DNA of 64,000 bases from Wurfbainia villosa (taxonomy: Eukaryota > Streptophyta > Magnoliopsida > Zingiberales > Zingiberaceae), in the NCBI GenBank assembly GCA_025175895.1, contig CM045987.1, forward strand, positions 107,559,040 through 107,623,039, given 5' to 3'. Below the pieces are notes generated by a model. The model worked only from the letters and a program-made list of their open reading frames with translations, was not told the DNA's origin and searched no databases. This document shows, one piece after another, positions 1 to 10,935 of this stretch (its first letter is position 1; each line of letters begins with the position of its first letter). The translations under genes and the position numbers were made by a program.

Positions 1-1043
1 CTCCTTCACGAGCTCCATTTAAAGCTTCAACCTGTGCTGAAAAATGCCGGTCAGTCGACTGCTCGGGACCATCAGTCGAATGATGCCACTGTTGTAATGA
101 GACAACGACTAGATCCACGCTGGAAAGATCCAACGGATCCATCATCAGTCGAATGATCATGACCATCAGTCGACTGATCAAGCCTCCACTCGACTGCTGG
201 TCGCAGCAGTCGAGTGAGACTCCATTCTATGGCCGAAACATCGAGCATCAGTCGACTGATCACATGATAAGTCGACTGCTCGTCCATCAGTCGACTGCCC
301 ATCTCTGGCAGTCGACTGCTAGGCCACTTCCCGCAGTCAAACCCTAGTTGACTCTTACCAGTCGATTGCCACATGGCACCAGTCGACTGGCACACCTCAA
401 TCATGAGGTTTTAGCCCAAGTATGGTTCCCCCATACTTGCTAGACCACCCTTAGCCTAGACTTAAGCCTTCTAGCCACCTCCATCAGCCTCACGCCTCTC
501 GGATCCCTCCAAGTCATCCATGACTTATTCATCCATCGCGCTAGCCTTCAGGTGCTTCCATCGGCTATGTCATGCTAATGGTGTCTACACTGCCAAGACA
601 CATTGGACTTACGCCGCCAAGACTCCGCTTGGACTTTACACCGCCAACCATTGGACTTATGCTATCAAGACTCCCGCTTGGACTTTACGTTGCTAATATC
701 AAATCCCTTGGACTTTCCAAATGCCAAGACTCAAGCTTGTACTTTCCCTTGCCAATCCATGTTGGACTTTCCATGCCAAGACCCATGCTTGGACTTTTCC
801 TTGCCAAGACCCATATTTGGACTTTCCTTGCTAAGACCCATGCTTGGACTTTACATGCCAAGTAATCAAGACTTGAACTTTCCTAAATGCCAAGTGTCCC
901 ACTTGGACTTTCCATGCCAAGTACCCATGACTTGGACTTTTCCATGACAATCATATTGTCATATGTTTTTGTCGAACATCAAAATATCACTCGAGTCAAA
1001 CTCGAGTCTTGGTCAATCGTGACCTAGGCCGATTGCACCAACA
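1..1043 (-). repeat. 3' LTR of A1 (partial)
   Basis: The LTR ends with GCACCAACA at 1043, just before a polypurine-tract complement. It matches 5126-6168, its partner LTR, along its whole visible length. It holds a CAGTCGACTG palindrome cluster (about 50-390) and the LTR hairpin array (about 595-960). The U5/R part is missing because the window starts inside the LTR. Confidence 0.88.
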
Positions 1044-1058
1044 ATCTCCCCCTTTTTG
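1044..1058 (-). other. Polypurine tract of A1
   Basis: The plus strand reads ATCTCCCCCTTTTTG directly next to the LTR end, which is CAAAAAGGGGGAGAT in the sense direction. This is the expected plus-strand primer for reverse transcription. Confidence 0.75.
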
Positions 1059-2890
1059 ATGTTTGACAAAAACCAAACAAACCATTAGGTTAGAACACTA
1101 ACTCAAATCCTTTACCAATTATCCCAAATTGGTAATTCTAACTTCTCCCACAAAACATTCTCCTCCTTTTTAACTAACATCAAAAAGGTTATCTCTCCAA
1201 GGAGGTCAATGTCTCATGTCCCAATGAGATCTTACAATCTCCCCCTTGGTCCAAAAATACCTAGGATGCCTACATCTTCCTAGTGATAAGTCCCATATCA
1301 CTCAAGAGAGGCAATCCTATACACTCTCCCAATTTCCAAATTGGGTATCTCAAAATCCCATTTTTCTCCTCATGAGGAAAAATACCATCCATCATCCCAT
1401 GATGGATACCTCCCACTAAAGGCTTGCTCCCCCTTGACAATTGCACCAACAATGTCCTTGGGAAGTCCCTAAGCCAATAGGAACTCTAAACCATCAAAAA
1501 TAAGGTTCAAAGTTCAAACATGAACTCTCCTATTCTTAAATTTGATATAAACCCTAAACAACTCGCTTAATCCATATCCAATGGATTTTCACCCTTTATA
1601 ATACTTCCCAAAGTATATCCTAGGGTTAGGAGTGGTTAGAGACCTTTACTGTAGCTGAAATTGGGCTAACAAACTTTGTTTTCTCGAATTTAGCCTTGGC
1701 AGTCGACTTTATCAGAGAACAGTCGACTGCCACTCACATAAGTCAACTGCCACCAAGAGCAGTCGACTGATAACTGAAAAATTCTATTTTCAATTATCAT
1801 AGTTGATTTTCAAAAATGCATAAATAAATATACGTATATCGAAAAATCATGAAAATTTATACGTATAATACTTATGACACATACAATTGGTGAAAAATAT
1901 TTTATCCATAAAATAATGAGTTTGATACAAAATCCAAAAGTGAATAAAAACTTCAAAGTTTTAGCTCACTTTGTATCAATCTCATCAATGGTGATTGCTA
2001 TCAAAAGATAGACTTCACCAAGGTTTTTCAAAAGGATTTTAAAATATTTTCAAAACCTTATTTTGGATCATATTCTTTGGGTTCAATGTACATGACTTGT
2101 ACACAAGCTTTCCCAATGATCCACATGTTGGTTAAAGATGAGTTTTAGTTCATCTAGATGCAAAAACTATGCACCTTGAACTTAACTCATATCCTATCAT
2201 CTCACATGTATCTAGGGTGTATAAATACATATACATGTCAATGTAATGTGAGATGTGGGTTTTGTTCTCCCTAATCTAGGGTTTCATGCATTTTTCTAAG
2301 GCAACTCTACTTGATTCTCTTATAAATGGGACTCCAAGTCATGCCATTGTCCTTAAATCAATTTAAATGCATGAAATGATCATGGCATAATGATAGCAAT
2401 AATTAAGCATGGCCAATGATCATGATGTCATGACATATGATATAATATAAAAACACATGACACTTAATCCTTAATCCTTAATCCTAAACATGATCATGAC
2501 ATATAAATGATAAAAATAAACATGATGTCATGACATGTTATATGACAAACAAAGCATGACAAATAAAATATATATAGGTATAATAATACCTAAAATTTAA
2601 TGTTAATTGTCATTTGATATAATTAAATATATTTTGCCATATTATCACTTTTCTCCCTAGTGTGCCAAAAACCCAAAATGACACACTATGACCTCTAATC
2701 CTAACTTGTGCCAATTTAATTGATTTTTTATAATTCCAAAAATGTATTGGCACATCCTAAATTATTTTAGAATCATAAGATCAAATCTATTTTCAAGGTA
2801 CCCATAACCTTGAAAATTACCTAAAATACCACCTTTATCATGGTTGAGTTAACTACCCATCCAATCAAGGTTGGCACACCCTAGACCCAT
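1059..2890 (-). other. A1 internal region without coding sequence
   Basis: No pol motif is found in any frame. The part next to the LTR (about 1090-1420) is a chain of short inverted repeats with purine-rich linkers, as described for A2 at 9045-9446. An internal copy of the LTR-end motif (ATTGCACCAACA) is at about 1440-1451. The rest (about 1790-2700) is AT-rich with many GACATGTCATGACATCATG-like words. It aligns by eye with the same region of A2, A3 and A4. Confidence 0.6.
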
Positions 2891-4616
2891 CTAGCGTGAA
2901 TCAATCACGCTCTTAGGAACCCAAAACCTATTTGAGCTCCTAGGGTTAATTAGGTATTCCTTAGGGATAACCTCCCTAGATACCTTCCTAATGACCCTTC
3001 TAGGCTTGTTAGCCTTGGTCATTTGGGTCTTACCTAGGTTGACTCTAAGGGTAACTCCCCTTGCAACCTTCTTAGTGACCATCCTAGGTTTCCTTGAAAT
3101 CCTAGCCACTAGGCACATACCTTGGTCAACTCTAGGGATGACTTTCCTATTAACCTTGGTCTTCCTAGACCTAATTTGTGTTCCGTAATCTAATGGAACA
3201 CTATGATAAGCCACCTTAGGCTTAGGTTTGTGACCCAAACCCTTCTTGCCCTTAGTTGGCTTTAGTCTCTTGGGTCCTAGGTGTTGACTTTGAGATTTAG
3301 ACCCTTGACTTTGACTATTTGACCCTTGAAATTGATTTTGCATCTTCTTGAGGGTCTTTTCTAATTTCTCAAGCCTTGACCTCAAGGCTTGATTTTCTAA
3401 CTCTAATTGCCCAATTTTTGAATTTTGATTTGGTCTTTGGGCATTGTCCTTTCTAGACATATGCCTAGTCCATTTGGGATTAAGACCTAGATGCTCTTGT
3501 ACCTTTCTAATGGTCTCCCTAGGTAGAATTTGTCTAGAATTGTTTGACCTAGGGTTGTCCTTAGGTAAAATATTTCTAGGGACATTAGTCCCAAATTTCT
3601 CCTTCTTTGAAAGGTAGATATTCTTATCTCTTAGACAAAATTCCTTATTTCTAGCATGCTCTTTATGATAAATAGCAAGATTGCTAAAATTATTTCTAGC
3701 ATGCCTTTTAACATTATTTGAATAAGGAGCTTTATTTAAAAATACCTTAGGGTTAGCTTTGGAAGCTCCCCCTACTTGTGGTGCTCCTTCTTGGCCCTTC
3801 TTCTTCCCCCTTGGGCATTGCCTCCGGTAATGTCTCGGTAGCCGACATTTGAAGCAAATGACTTGCTCCTTGCTTTTAGTTGTTGGGGGACCGACATCCT
3901 TTGACTTTTGTTGACTTTTAGGCGCCGGAGGAGCTTTCTTTATCCTTTTTGGACACTTACTCTTGTAGTTCCCGGATTCCCTACACTCAAAGTAAATTAT
4001 ATATATTTTTATTTAAAATCAAATTTCTTGAGTTACCTAGGGTGGTGGTGGAGTTTTGAGCTTCCTCATCTTGACCGGATGTTGAAGGCTCTTCTTGAGG
4101 TTGCTCCGGTGCAGATGGTCTCTCCTCCTCAAGTCTAGAAGTGGATACTTCTTCCACTTCTTCCACCTCTTCTTCCTCCGATCCGGAAGTTGACTCCTCA
4201 CTTTCTTGTGAGGATGATGAAGCTTCCTCTTCGGTCTCCTCCTCTTCCAAGTCTTCTTGGACCGATTCGAGATTGTTGTAGAACTTGACCAACTTGTTCC
4301 ACAACTCCTTGGCATCCCTATAGCTTCCTAATCTAGACAAAATATCGTTAGGTATCAAATTAACTAACATTTTTGTTACCTTAACGGTTGTCTTGAATTT
4401 TTGCTGTTGCTCCTCAGTCCATCGCTTCATCTTAAGGATTTCTCCGTTCTCTCCTCTCGGAGCATCAAATTCTATAATCACGGCAAACCAATTTTCTATA
4501 TTTGACATTAGAAAATATTCCATCCTACCTTTCTAGTACGCGAAATCTTCGCGGTCAAAGGTGGGTGGAGTCGCTATGTCATTGCCCCATCTTTCTTGAA
4601 GATCATCGTCTTCCCT
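2891..4616 (-). pseudogene. gag: Gag of A1, broken
   Basis: This is the remnant of a copia-type Gag (retrotran_gag/UBN2-like N-terminus with zinc knuckles). An in-frame TAG stands where relatives have Trp, just before KGRMEYFLM, so the longest N-terminal frame is 4523-3987. After the acidic Ser/Glu-rich linker the frame shifts. Knuckle 1 reads YFECRESGNYKSKC, losing one Cys and the His. Knuckle 2 (CFKCRLPRHYRRQC) keeps its metal ligands. The C-terminal part (3460-2891) is intact: a coiled coil with heptads around LELENQALRSRLEKLEKTL, a basic region, and the terminal motif PKEYLINPRSSNRFWVPKS. I see no convincing start codon upstream of the nonsense codon. Non-functional. Confidence 0.82.
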
Positions 4617-4641
4617 CTAGCGTGCTCCCTTAGTTGTTAGA

Positions 4642-4653
4642 CTTCTAATACCA
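4642..4653 (-). other. Degenerate primer-binding site of A1
   Basis: The minus strand reads TGGTATTAGAAG, against the usual TGGTATCAGAGC complementary to initiator tRNA-Met. It sits two bases from the LTR edge, where the PBS belongs. Two substitutions make it the least canonical PBS in the window. Confidence 0.6.
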
Positions 4654-4655
4654 CT

Positions 4656-6168
4656 TGCAGGGGATCGTTGGAACGCTAGAGGGGGGGGTGAATAGCGTCG
4701 TGCTATACGTCGATGGAACTCGTTCGCGTGTCTCTACAAAACTCGTTATGCGCAGTAGAATAATAATAAAAGCAATAACGAATATAAGACAAACACGAGC
4801 ACAAGAATATAACGTGGTTCGGAACCGAACGGTTCCTACTCCACGGATCGAGCTCTAAAGAGCTCTAGTGATGCACACACACTCACTAATCACAAATACT
4901 CCTTCTTGACACAAGTGGAGGCGGAGAAACCTCTTACAAATTATTCTTACAACAATAAGAAATGGATACAAGCAATTACAATAATGAAATACAATACAAG
5001 TAAAGAAAACTACTTTACAATTTCTCTTTGAATTCTTGATCGCTTGGTTGCTTGAAATCAACTTGGAGACCCTGATTTGCAGCAGCAAATCACCCCAAAT
5101 GCTCTCAAGAACTGCTTGCATTTTCCTCCTTCATGAACTCCATTTAAAGCTTCAACCTGTGCTGGAAAATGCCGATCAATCGACTGCTCGGGACCATCAG
5201 TCGACTGATGCCACTGTTGTCGTGAGACAATGGCTAGATCCACGCTGGAAAGATCCAACGGATCCATCATCAATCGATTGATCATGACCATTAGTCGACT
5301 GATCAAGCCTCCACTCGACTTCTGGTCGCAGCAGTCGAGTGAGACTCCATTCTGTGGCGGAAACATCGAGCATTAGTCGACTGATCACATGATCAGTCGA
5401 CTGCTCGTCCATCAGTCGACTGCCCATCTTTGGCAGTCGACTGCTAGGCCACTTCCCGCAGTCAAACCCTAGTTGACTCTTACCAGTCGACTGCCACATG
5501 ACACCAGTCGACTGGCACAACTCAAACATGAGGTTTTAGCCCAAGTATGGTTCCCCCATACTTGCTAGACCACCCTTAGCCTAGACCTAAGCCTTCTAGC
5601 CACCTCCATCAGCCTCACGCCTCTCGGATCCCTCCAAGTCATCCATGACTTGTTCATCCATCGCGCTAGCCTTCAGGTGCTTCCATTGGCTATGTCATGC
5701 TAACGGTGCCTACACCGCCAAGCCACATTGGACTTACACCGCCAAGACTCCGCTTGGACTTTACGCCGCCAACCATTGGACTTATGCTACCAAGACTCCC
5801 GCTTGGACTTTACGCCGCCAATATCAAACCCCTTGGACTTTCCAAATGCCAAGACTCAAGCTTGGACTTTCCCTTGCCAACCCATGTTGGACTTTCCATG
5901 CCAAGACCCATGCTTGGACTTTTCCTTGCCAAGACCCATGTTTGGACTTTTCTTGCCACGACCCATGCTTGGACTTTACATGCCAAGTACTCAAGACTTG
6001 GACTTTCCCAAATGCCAAGTGTCCCACTTGGACTTTCCATGCCAAGTACCCATGACTTGGACTTTCCCATGACAATCATATTGTCATATGTTTTTGTCGA
6101 ACATCAAAACATCACTCGAGTCAAACTCGAGTCTTGGTCAATCGTGACCTGGGTCGATTGCACCAACA
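4656..6168 (-). repeat. 5' LTR of A1
   Basis: It is bounded by TGCAGGGG at 4656 next to the PBS and GCACCAACA at 6168. On the minus strand the order is: twin ACTCGAGT motifs, hairpin array (about 5715-6085), conserved block, CAGTCGACTG cluster (about 5180-5520), promoter area, then the GGAACCG-TT-CGGTTCC hairpin region and a poly-G/C tract (4681-4687) near the U5 end. It pairs with 1-1043. Confidence 0.88.
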
Positions 6169-7389
6169 AAAACGAACCGAACCAACTTTGGTTCATTCAT
6201 TTAAAACAAACCAAACCCTTTTGGTTTATTCTTCACCATTGAATTAGAACCAAACCAATTTGATTCATCCATTATGTCTTCGTAAGACACGGCCCATCCA
6301 CGCTTCCATTGCGACTGAAATGATTTCATGCTCGCTCCATGTTTGGTCCAACCAAACCTAGTTTCTCTCGGTCTGAGAATCTCATTCTCAAGCTCGTTTT
6401 AAATCCTTTGGATTACGCTCATTGTGCGTGTGACCAAATAGGTTCTCGATTTATGTTGGCCGTCTATAATTAACCATTAATTATAGAACGATCATGAGTG
6501 GCACCTAGTAGTACATCATGATTCCCAATTAACCGAAAAGATCAACAGTTGATCCAGAACTATTTCTGAAATCCTTCAGCAGCTACAATGAATCGTGCCC
6601 CATTCCTTTCACTCATCTTATACCCACTTGGCTGAGGACATGGTCTATAGTGTCAGTCCCCACTAGGTTGACTACGTCACACCTAGCCCAAGTATCATTT
6701 CCTCATCCTACGGATTCTAGTTACTGCTCATGTATCCAAGAGTACCTTACTCTAAACATGTAATGCTTTGGCCAAAGAGTTTAATAACAATTCGATGAGA
6801 GGCCATCGATATACATCTCCTCGCAAGGAGTGGTGAATCCTTTATAGGCTATTCAAACACCTTCGATCACTTCGACTTATACCCAATCATCCCGAGTCTA
6901 CATCTTCTCAGAGATGCTTGCTTAAGATGTCAAAGCATAAGTCTTCATGATCAAGATGACTTGAATACCACAAGTCAAAGGAACATTGCACTTAAACTGC
7001 AGTAAGAACTTCATTGACATATCTATATATTCAAGGAATCATATGAAGTCTTACAGTTGGTCACTCCAATGAACTAGTTACCATAACTAGCATCCACGAT
7101 TAACTCCGGACATCACAATGTCTCCAGCCAGTGAGAACAGCTGTTTGGATACACCAAGGAGTATACCTCGTGCTAGTCTCGACAGAACTTATGGTGTCCA
7201 AATCCATCAATTCATCGACTAGGGATAATTCTGATACATCACAATAACACTAGTTGTGATCCAACCACAAATTGTCTCATGCTGTGAATCGTATTGTGGG
7301 CATTCAATAAATGAGTTTAAGATCTAATCAAATACATGAAAACATGTATACTCAAATAGTGAATCTTCATTTATCATATAAATGGTTCA
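6169..7389 (-). repeat. 3' LTR of copia C, main visible part
   Basis: It matches 20345-21582 of the 5' LTR base for base over long stretches, for example the GAACCGAACCAACTTTGGTTC block and the CCATTAATTATAGAACGATC block. It ends at the A2 insertion; GTTCA at 7385-7389 is the left target duplicate. The remaining LTR bases continue at 14399-14448. Confidence 0.9.
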
Positions 7390-7872
7390 TGTTGGGGATT
7401 TGACGCCGCTAGAGGGGGGGGGGGTGAATAGCGATGTGCCCGTACGTAGATGGAATTCGTTCGCGATCGTCTCTACAAAACTCGTTATGCGCAGCGGAAT
7501 AAAAATAATAAAAGCAATAACGAAAAGATAAACAACCACGAACACAAACACAACACGAGATATAACATGGTTCGGAACCGAAACGGTTCATACTCCACGG
7601 ATTGAGCTCTAACGAGCTCTAGCGATGCCAATGCAATCACTAATCACAAATACTCCTTCTCGACACAAGTCGGAGGTGGAGAAACCTCTTACAATAAGAT
7701 TACAACAATAATCTAAATACAACAAGCAAATATAAGAAGAAATACAACAAGAGAAGTAAAGAACACTTTACAAAAACTCTTTAGAAGCTTGCTTGTTGAT
7801 TGCCTTGGACTAGCAAGAAATCGCTTCAAAACGTCCAAGAAAATCGGTTGCAAAAACCCTCCTTCCAAGCTG

Positions 7873-7880
7873 CCTTTATA
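7873..7880 (-). promoter_or_regulatory. Putative TATA box in A2 3' LTR
   Basis: The plus strand reads CCTTTATA, so the minus strand has TATAAAGG. It lies directly downstream (in sense) of the CAGTCGACTG cluster and upstream of the R/U5-like segment. The sister LTR has the same box at 13256-13263. The position is right for an LTR promoter; the start site is not known. Confidence 0.55.
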
Positions 7881-7999
7881 ACCTGAGTCGGGCTGGATTT
7901 CCACCTATCAGTCGACTGCCATAAGTCACCAGTCGACTGATGCCACTGTTGTCGTGAGACAATGGATCGATCCACACTGGAAAAATTCCAATGGATCTC

Positions 8000-8017
8000 T
8001 TGGCAGTCGACTGCCAA
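8000..8017. promoter_or_regulatory. 18-bp perfect palindrome (CAGTCGACTG core)
   Basis: TTGGCAGTCGACTGCCAA reads identically on both strands. It is one of many CAGTCGACTG sites clustered about 50-300 bp upstream of the LTR TATA box. At the matching place in the sister LTR (13383-13398) the flanks TTGGC and GCCAA are kept, but the core is GATCGC instead of AGTCGACT. A dimeric factor or a cruciform could use it; that is inference. Confidence 0.6.
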
Positions 8018-8388
8018 CATTGCGATCGCAACGCCCGCGTAGTCGAGCCCGATTGGCTACGGGCGTTCTTGCTCGACACTCGGTAGTCGGCCATCCCTCG
8101 CGATCGCTGCGAGCATTTTCGACCTGGTGGCGGTCGAACTCAAGTCGACTCACGACAGTCGAACCGGCCATAATGCCAGTCGACTGCCAACCTCAAGAAT
8201 GAGGTTTTAACCCAAGTATGGTGCCCCCATACTTGCTAGACCACCCTTAGCCTAGACCTAAGCCTTCTAGCCACCTCCATCAGCCTCACGCCTCTCGGAT
8301 CCCTCCAAGTCATCCATGACTTGTTCATCCATCGCGCTAGCCTCCAGGTGCTTCCCTCAGCTATGTCATGCTAACGGTGTCTACACCT

Positions 8389-8925
8389 CCAAGGCACATT
8401 GGACTTACGTCGCCAAGACTCCGCTTGGACTTTACGCCGCCAACCATTGGTCTTATGCTGCCAAGACTCCCGCTTGGACTTTACGCTGCCAATATCAACC
8501 CCTTGGACTTCTCAAATGCCAAGACTCAAGCTTGGACTTTCCCTTGCCAACCCATGTTGGACTTTCCATGCCAAGACCATGCTTGGACTTTCCTTGCCAA
8601 CCCATGTTGGACTTTTCATGCCAAGACCCATGCTTGGACTTTCCATTTGCCAAGACCCATGCTTGGACTTCTCATTTGCCAAGACCCATGCTTGGACTTC
8701 TCATGCCAAGTACTCAAGACTTGGACTTTCCCAAATGCCAAGTGTTCCACTTGGACTTTCCTTGCCAACCCATGTTGGACTTTTACATTGCCAAGACCCA
8801 TGCTTGGACTTTTCATGTGCCAAGTGTCCCACTTGGACTTTTCATGCCAAGTACTCAAGACTTGGACTTTACCAAATGCCAAGTGTTCCACTTGGACTTT
8901 CACATGACAATTACATTGTCATGTG
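8389..8925. repeat. LTR hairpin array of A2 (about 20 units)
   Basis: Twenty consecutive inverted repeats are separated by a spacer of the form ACTTTCC(N)TG. Arms differ from unit to unit but stay complementary: CCAAG/CTTGG, CCAAC/GTTGG, CCAAGT/ACTTGG, CCAAGTG/CACTTGG. The last unit has an unrelated 11-bp stem (CACATGACAAT, loop TAC, ATTGTCATGTG at 8901-8925). The period is about 24-30 bp. The array is open in several frames on both strands, giving long Leu/Trp/Pro/Cys-rich translations with no homology I recognise. Confidence 0.88.
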
Positions 8926-9004
8926 TTTTTGTCGAAACATCAAAACATCACTCGAGTCAAACTGGAGTCCTGGTCAATCGTGACCTGGGCCGATTGCACC
9001 AACA

Positions 9005-9019
9005 ATCTCCTCCTTTTTG
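9005..9019 (-). other. Polypurine tract of A2
   Basis: The plus strand reads ATCTCCTCCTTTTTG beside the LTR end, giving a purine tract directly before the 3' LTR in sense. Confidence 0.72.
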
Positions 9020-9044
9020 ATGTTTGACAAAAACCAAACAAATC

Positions 9045-9446
9045 ATTTGAGTTAGACCACTAACTCAAATCCCTTACCAATTATCCCAAATTGGTAAACA
9101 CTCTCCAAATGTTCTCCCCCAAACATTGGACTTCTCATTTAAATGTTCTCCCCCAAACATTCTCCCCCTTTTTGACTAACATCAAAAAGGTTATCTCTCC
9201 AAGGAGGTCAATGTCTCATGTCCCAATGAGATCTTACAATCTCCCCCTTTTTCGACCTAAAAATATCTAGGATGCCTACCATCGTCCTAGTGATAAGTCC
9301 CATATCACTCAAGAGAGGCAATCCTATTTACTCTCCCAATTTCCAAATTGGGTATCAAAAACCCATCAATTTTCCCAATTGATGATACTCTCCCAATAAC
9401 TTCTCCTCTCTAAGGAGAAAAGCACATCCATCATCCCGAGATGGAT
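9045..9446. repeat. Chain of perfect hairpins before the polypurine tract (A2)
   Basis: Ten inverted repeats with unrelated stems lie here: ATTTGAGTTAG/CTAACTCAAAT (9045-9070), TTACCAATT/AATTGGTAA (9074-9097), AATGTT/AACATT, CCTTTTTGA/TCAAAAAGG (9167-9190), TCTCAT/ATGAGA (9214-9231), AGTGATA/TATCACT (9289-9309), CCCAATTT/AAATTGGG (9335-9352), CATCAATT/AATTGATG (9364-9384), TTCTCCT/AGGAGAA (9401-9419) and ATCCATC/GATGGAT (9426-9446). Loops are 2-8 bases. Linkers are rich in CTCCCCC (GGGGGAG in sense). Confidence 0.85.
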
Positions 9447-10935
9447 AACTCCCCCTAAAGGCTTGCTCCCCCTTGACCATTGCACCAACAATGTCCTTGG
9501 GAAGCCCCTAAGCCAATAGGAACTCTAAACCATCAAAATTAAGGTTCTAAGTTCAACATAGAACTTTCACTCACCCTAAATTTGATACTTTGACCTAACA
9601 CATCTCCTAATCCATATCCAATGGATTTTCACCCTTTATAATGCTTCATAAAGCATATCCTAGGGTTAGGAGTGATTAGGAACCTTTTCCATAGCTGAAC
9701 ACAGGCTAAACAAACCTTGTTAACCCGAAATCAGACCGGCATCAACTCCGACAAGAATCGATTGCCACACACATCGATCGATCGCCACTTGAGGCGATCA
9801 TGTCTTAAAATCTCGATTTTATTTATCGAAAATGAATTTTGAAAATTCATAAATAATTATATGTAATTCAAAAAATCATGAAAATTCATACGTATAATAC
9901 TTATGACACACACAATGGGTGAAAAATATTTGAAAATTATTTTACCCATAAAATAGTGAGTTTGATACAAAACTCAAAAGCATTGAAATTTTCAATGTTT
10001 TGGCCCTATTTTGTATCAACTCTATCAATGGTGATTGCTATCAAAAGATAGACTTCACCAAGGTTTTTCAAAATGATTTTAAAATGTTTTCAAAACTTTA
10101 TTTTGGATCATATTCCTTGGGCTCTATGTACATGACTTGTACACATGCTCTCCCAATGATCCACTGTTGAATTAAAATGAGTTTTGGTTCAACTAGATGC
10201 AAAAACTATGCATCTTGAACTCAACTCATATCCTAGCATCTCACATGTATCTAGGGTGTATAAATACACATACATGTCAATTGGATGTGAGATGTGGGTT
10301 TTGTTCTCCCTAATCTAGGATTTCATGCATTTTTCTAAGGCAACCCTACTTGATTCCCTTATAAATGGGACTCCAAGTCATGCCATTGTCCTTAAATCAA
10401 TTTCAATCAAAATATCTTAAATGCATGAATGATTATGGCATTAGAGATGTTATAGATACACACATGCTCATAATCATGATGTCATGACATAATATGAAAT
10501 CTAAAAACACATGACATTTAATCCTTAATCCTAAACATGTACATGACATATAGAATGATTAAAAATAAGCATGATGTCATGGCATGTTATATGGCAAACA
10601 AAGCATGACATATAAAATATGTAGGTATAGTAATACCTAAATTTTAATATTAATTGCCATTTCATATAATTAATTATATTTTGCCATATTTCTATTTTTC
10701 TCCCAAATGTGCCAAAAACCCAAAATGACACACTAATACTCTAAACCCTAATTGTGCCAATTTGATCATTTTATCAAACTTCATAACTAATATTGCCACA
10801 TCCTAAAATCTTTTAGGATTATAATTCAAATCTATTTCCAAGGTATCCATAACCTTGAAAATATCCTAAAGTGCCACCTTTACCATGGTTGAGTTAACTA
10901 CCCATCCAATCAAGGTTGGCACATCCTAAACCCAC
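9447..10935 (-). other. A2 internal region without coding sequence
   Basis: It has no pol domain. An internal copy of the LTR-terminus motif (ATTGCACCAACA) is at 9479-9490. The AT-rich middle (about 9830-10700) carries dispersed CATGACAT/ATGTCATG words. It is collinear with 29905-31350 of A3 in reverse complement. Confidence 0.6.

Larger units (their letters stand above)
1..6168 (-). mobile_element. Gag-only LTR retrotransposon A1 (family A), cut by window start
   Basis: Order on the minus strand: 5' LTR (4656-6168), degenerate PBS, broken gag, about 1.8 kb without pol, polypurine tract, and a 3' LTR (1-1043) whose far end lies before the window. No protease, integrase or reverse transcriptase segment is seen between the LTRs, as in TR-GAG non-autonomous elements. 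It is inserted in the 3' LTR of copia element C: C sequence resumes at 6169 with AAAACGAACCG, matching 20345 in C's other LTR. The right-hand target duplicate should be 6169-6173; its partner lies outside the window. Confidence 0.85.
7390..9004 (-). repeat. 3' LTR of A2
   Basis: It starts TGTTGGGG and ends CACCAACA. It holds a G-run of about 11 near the U5 end (about 7414-7425), a minus-strand TATAAAGG box at 7873-7880, the palindrome cluster 7908-8190, and the hairpin array 8389-8925. Its sister is 12751-14398. Confidence 0.93.

Noticed and set aside
8389..8925. CRISPR-like array
   Set aside because: Repeats are not identical, there are no unique spacers of fixed length and no cas genes; this is a plant LTR.
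8316..9020. Long open frame of 234 codons rich in LDF, WTF and CQDP repeats (also at 5645-6242, 13721-14424, 26521-27273, 31789-32505)
   Set aside because: It is a translation of the LTR hairpin array. Two or three frames and both strands are open at once, there is no domain, and it crosses the LTR edge.
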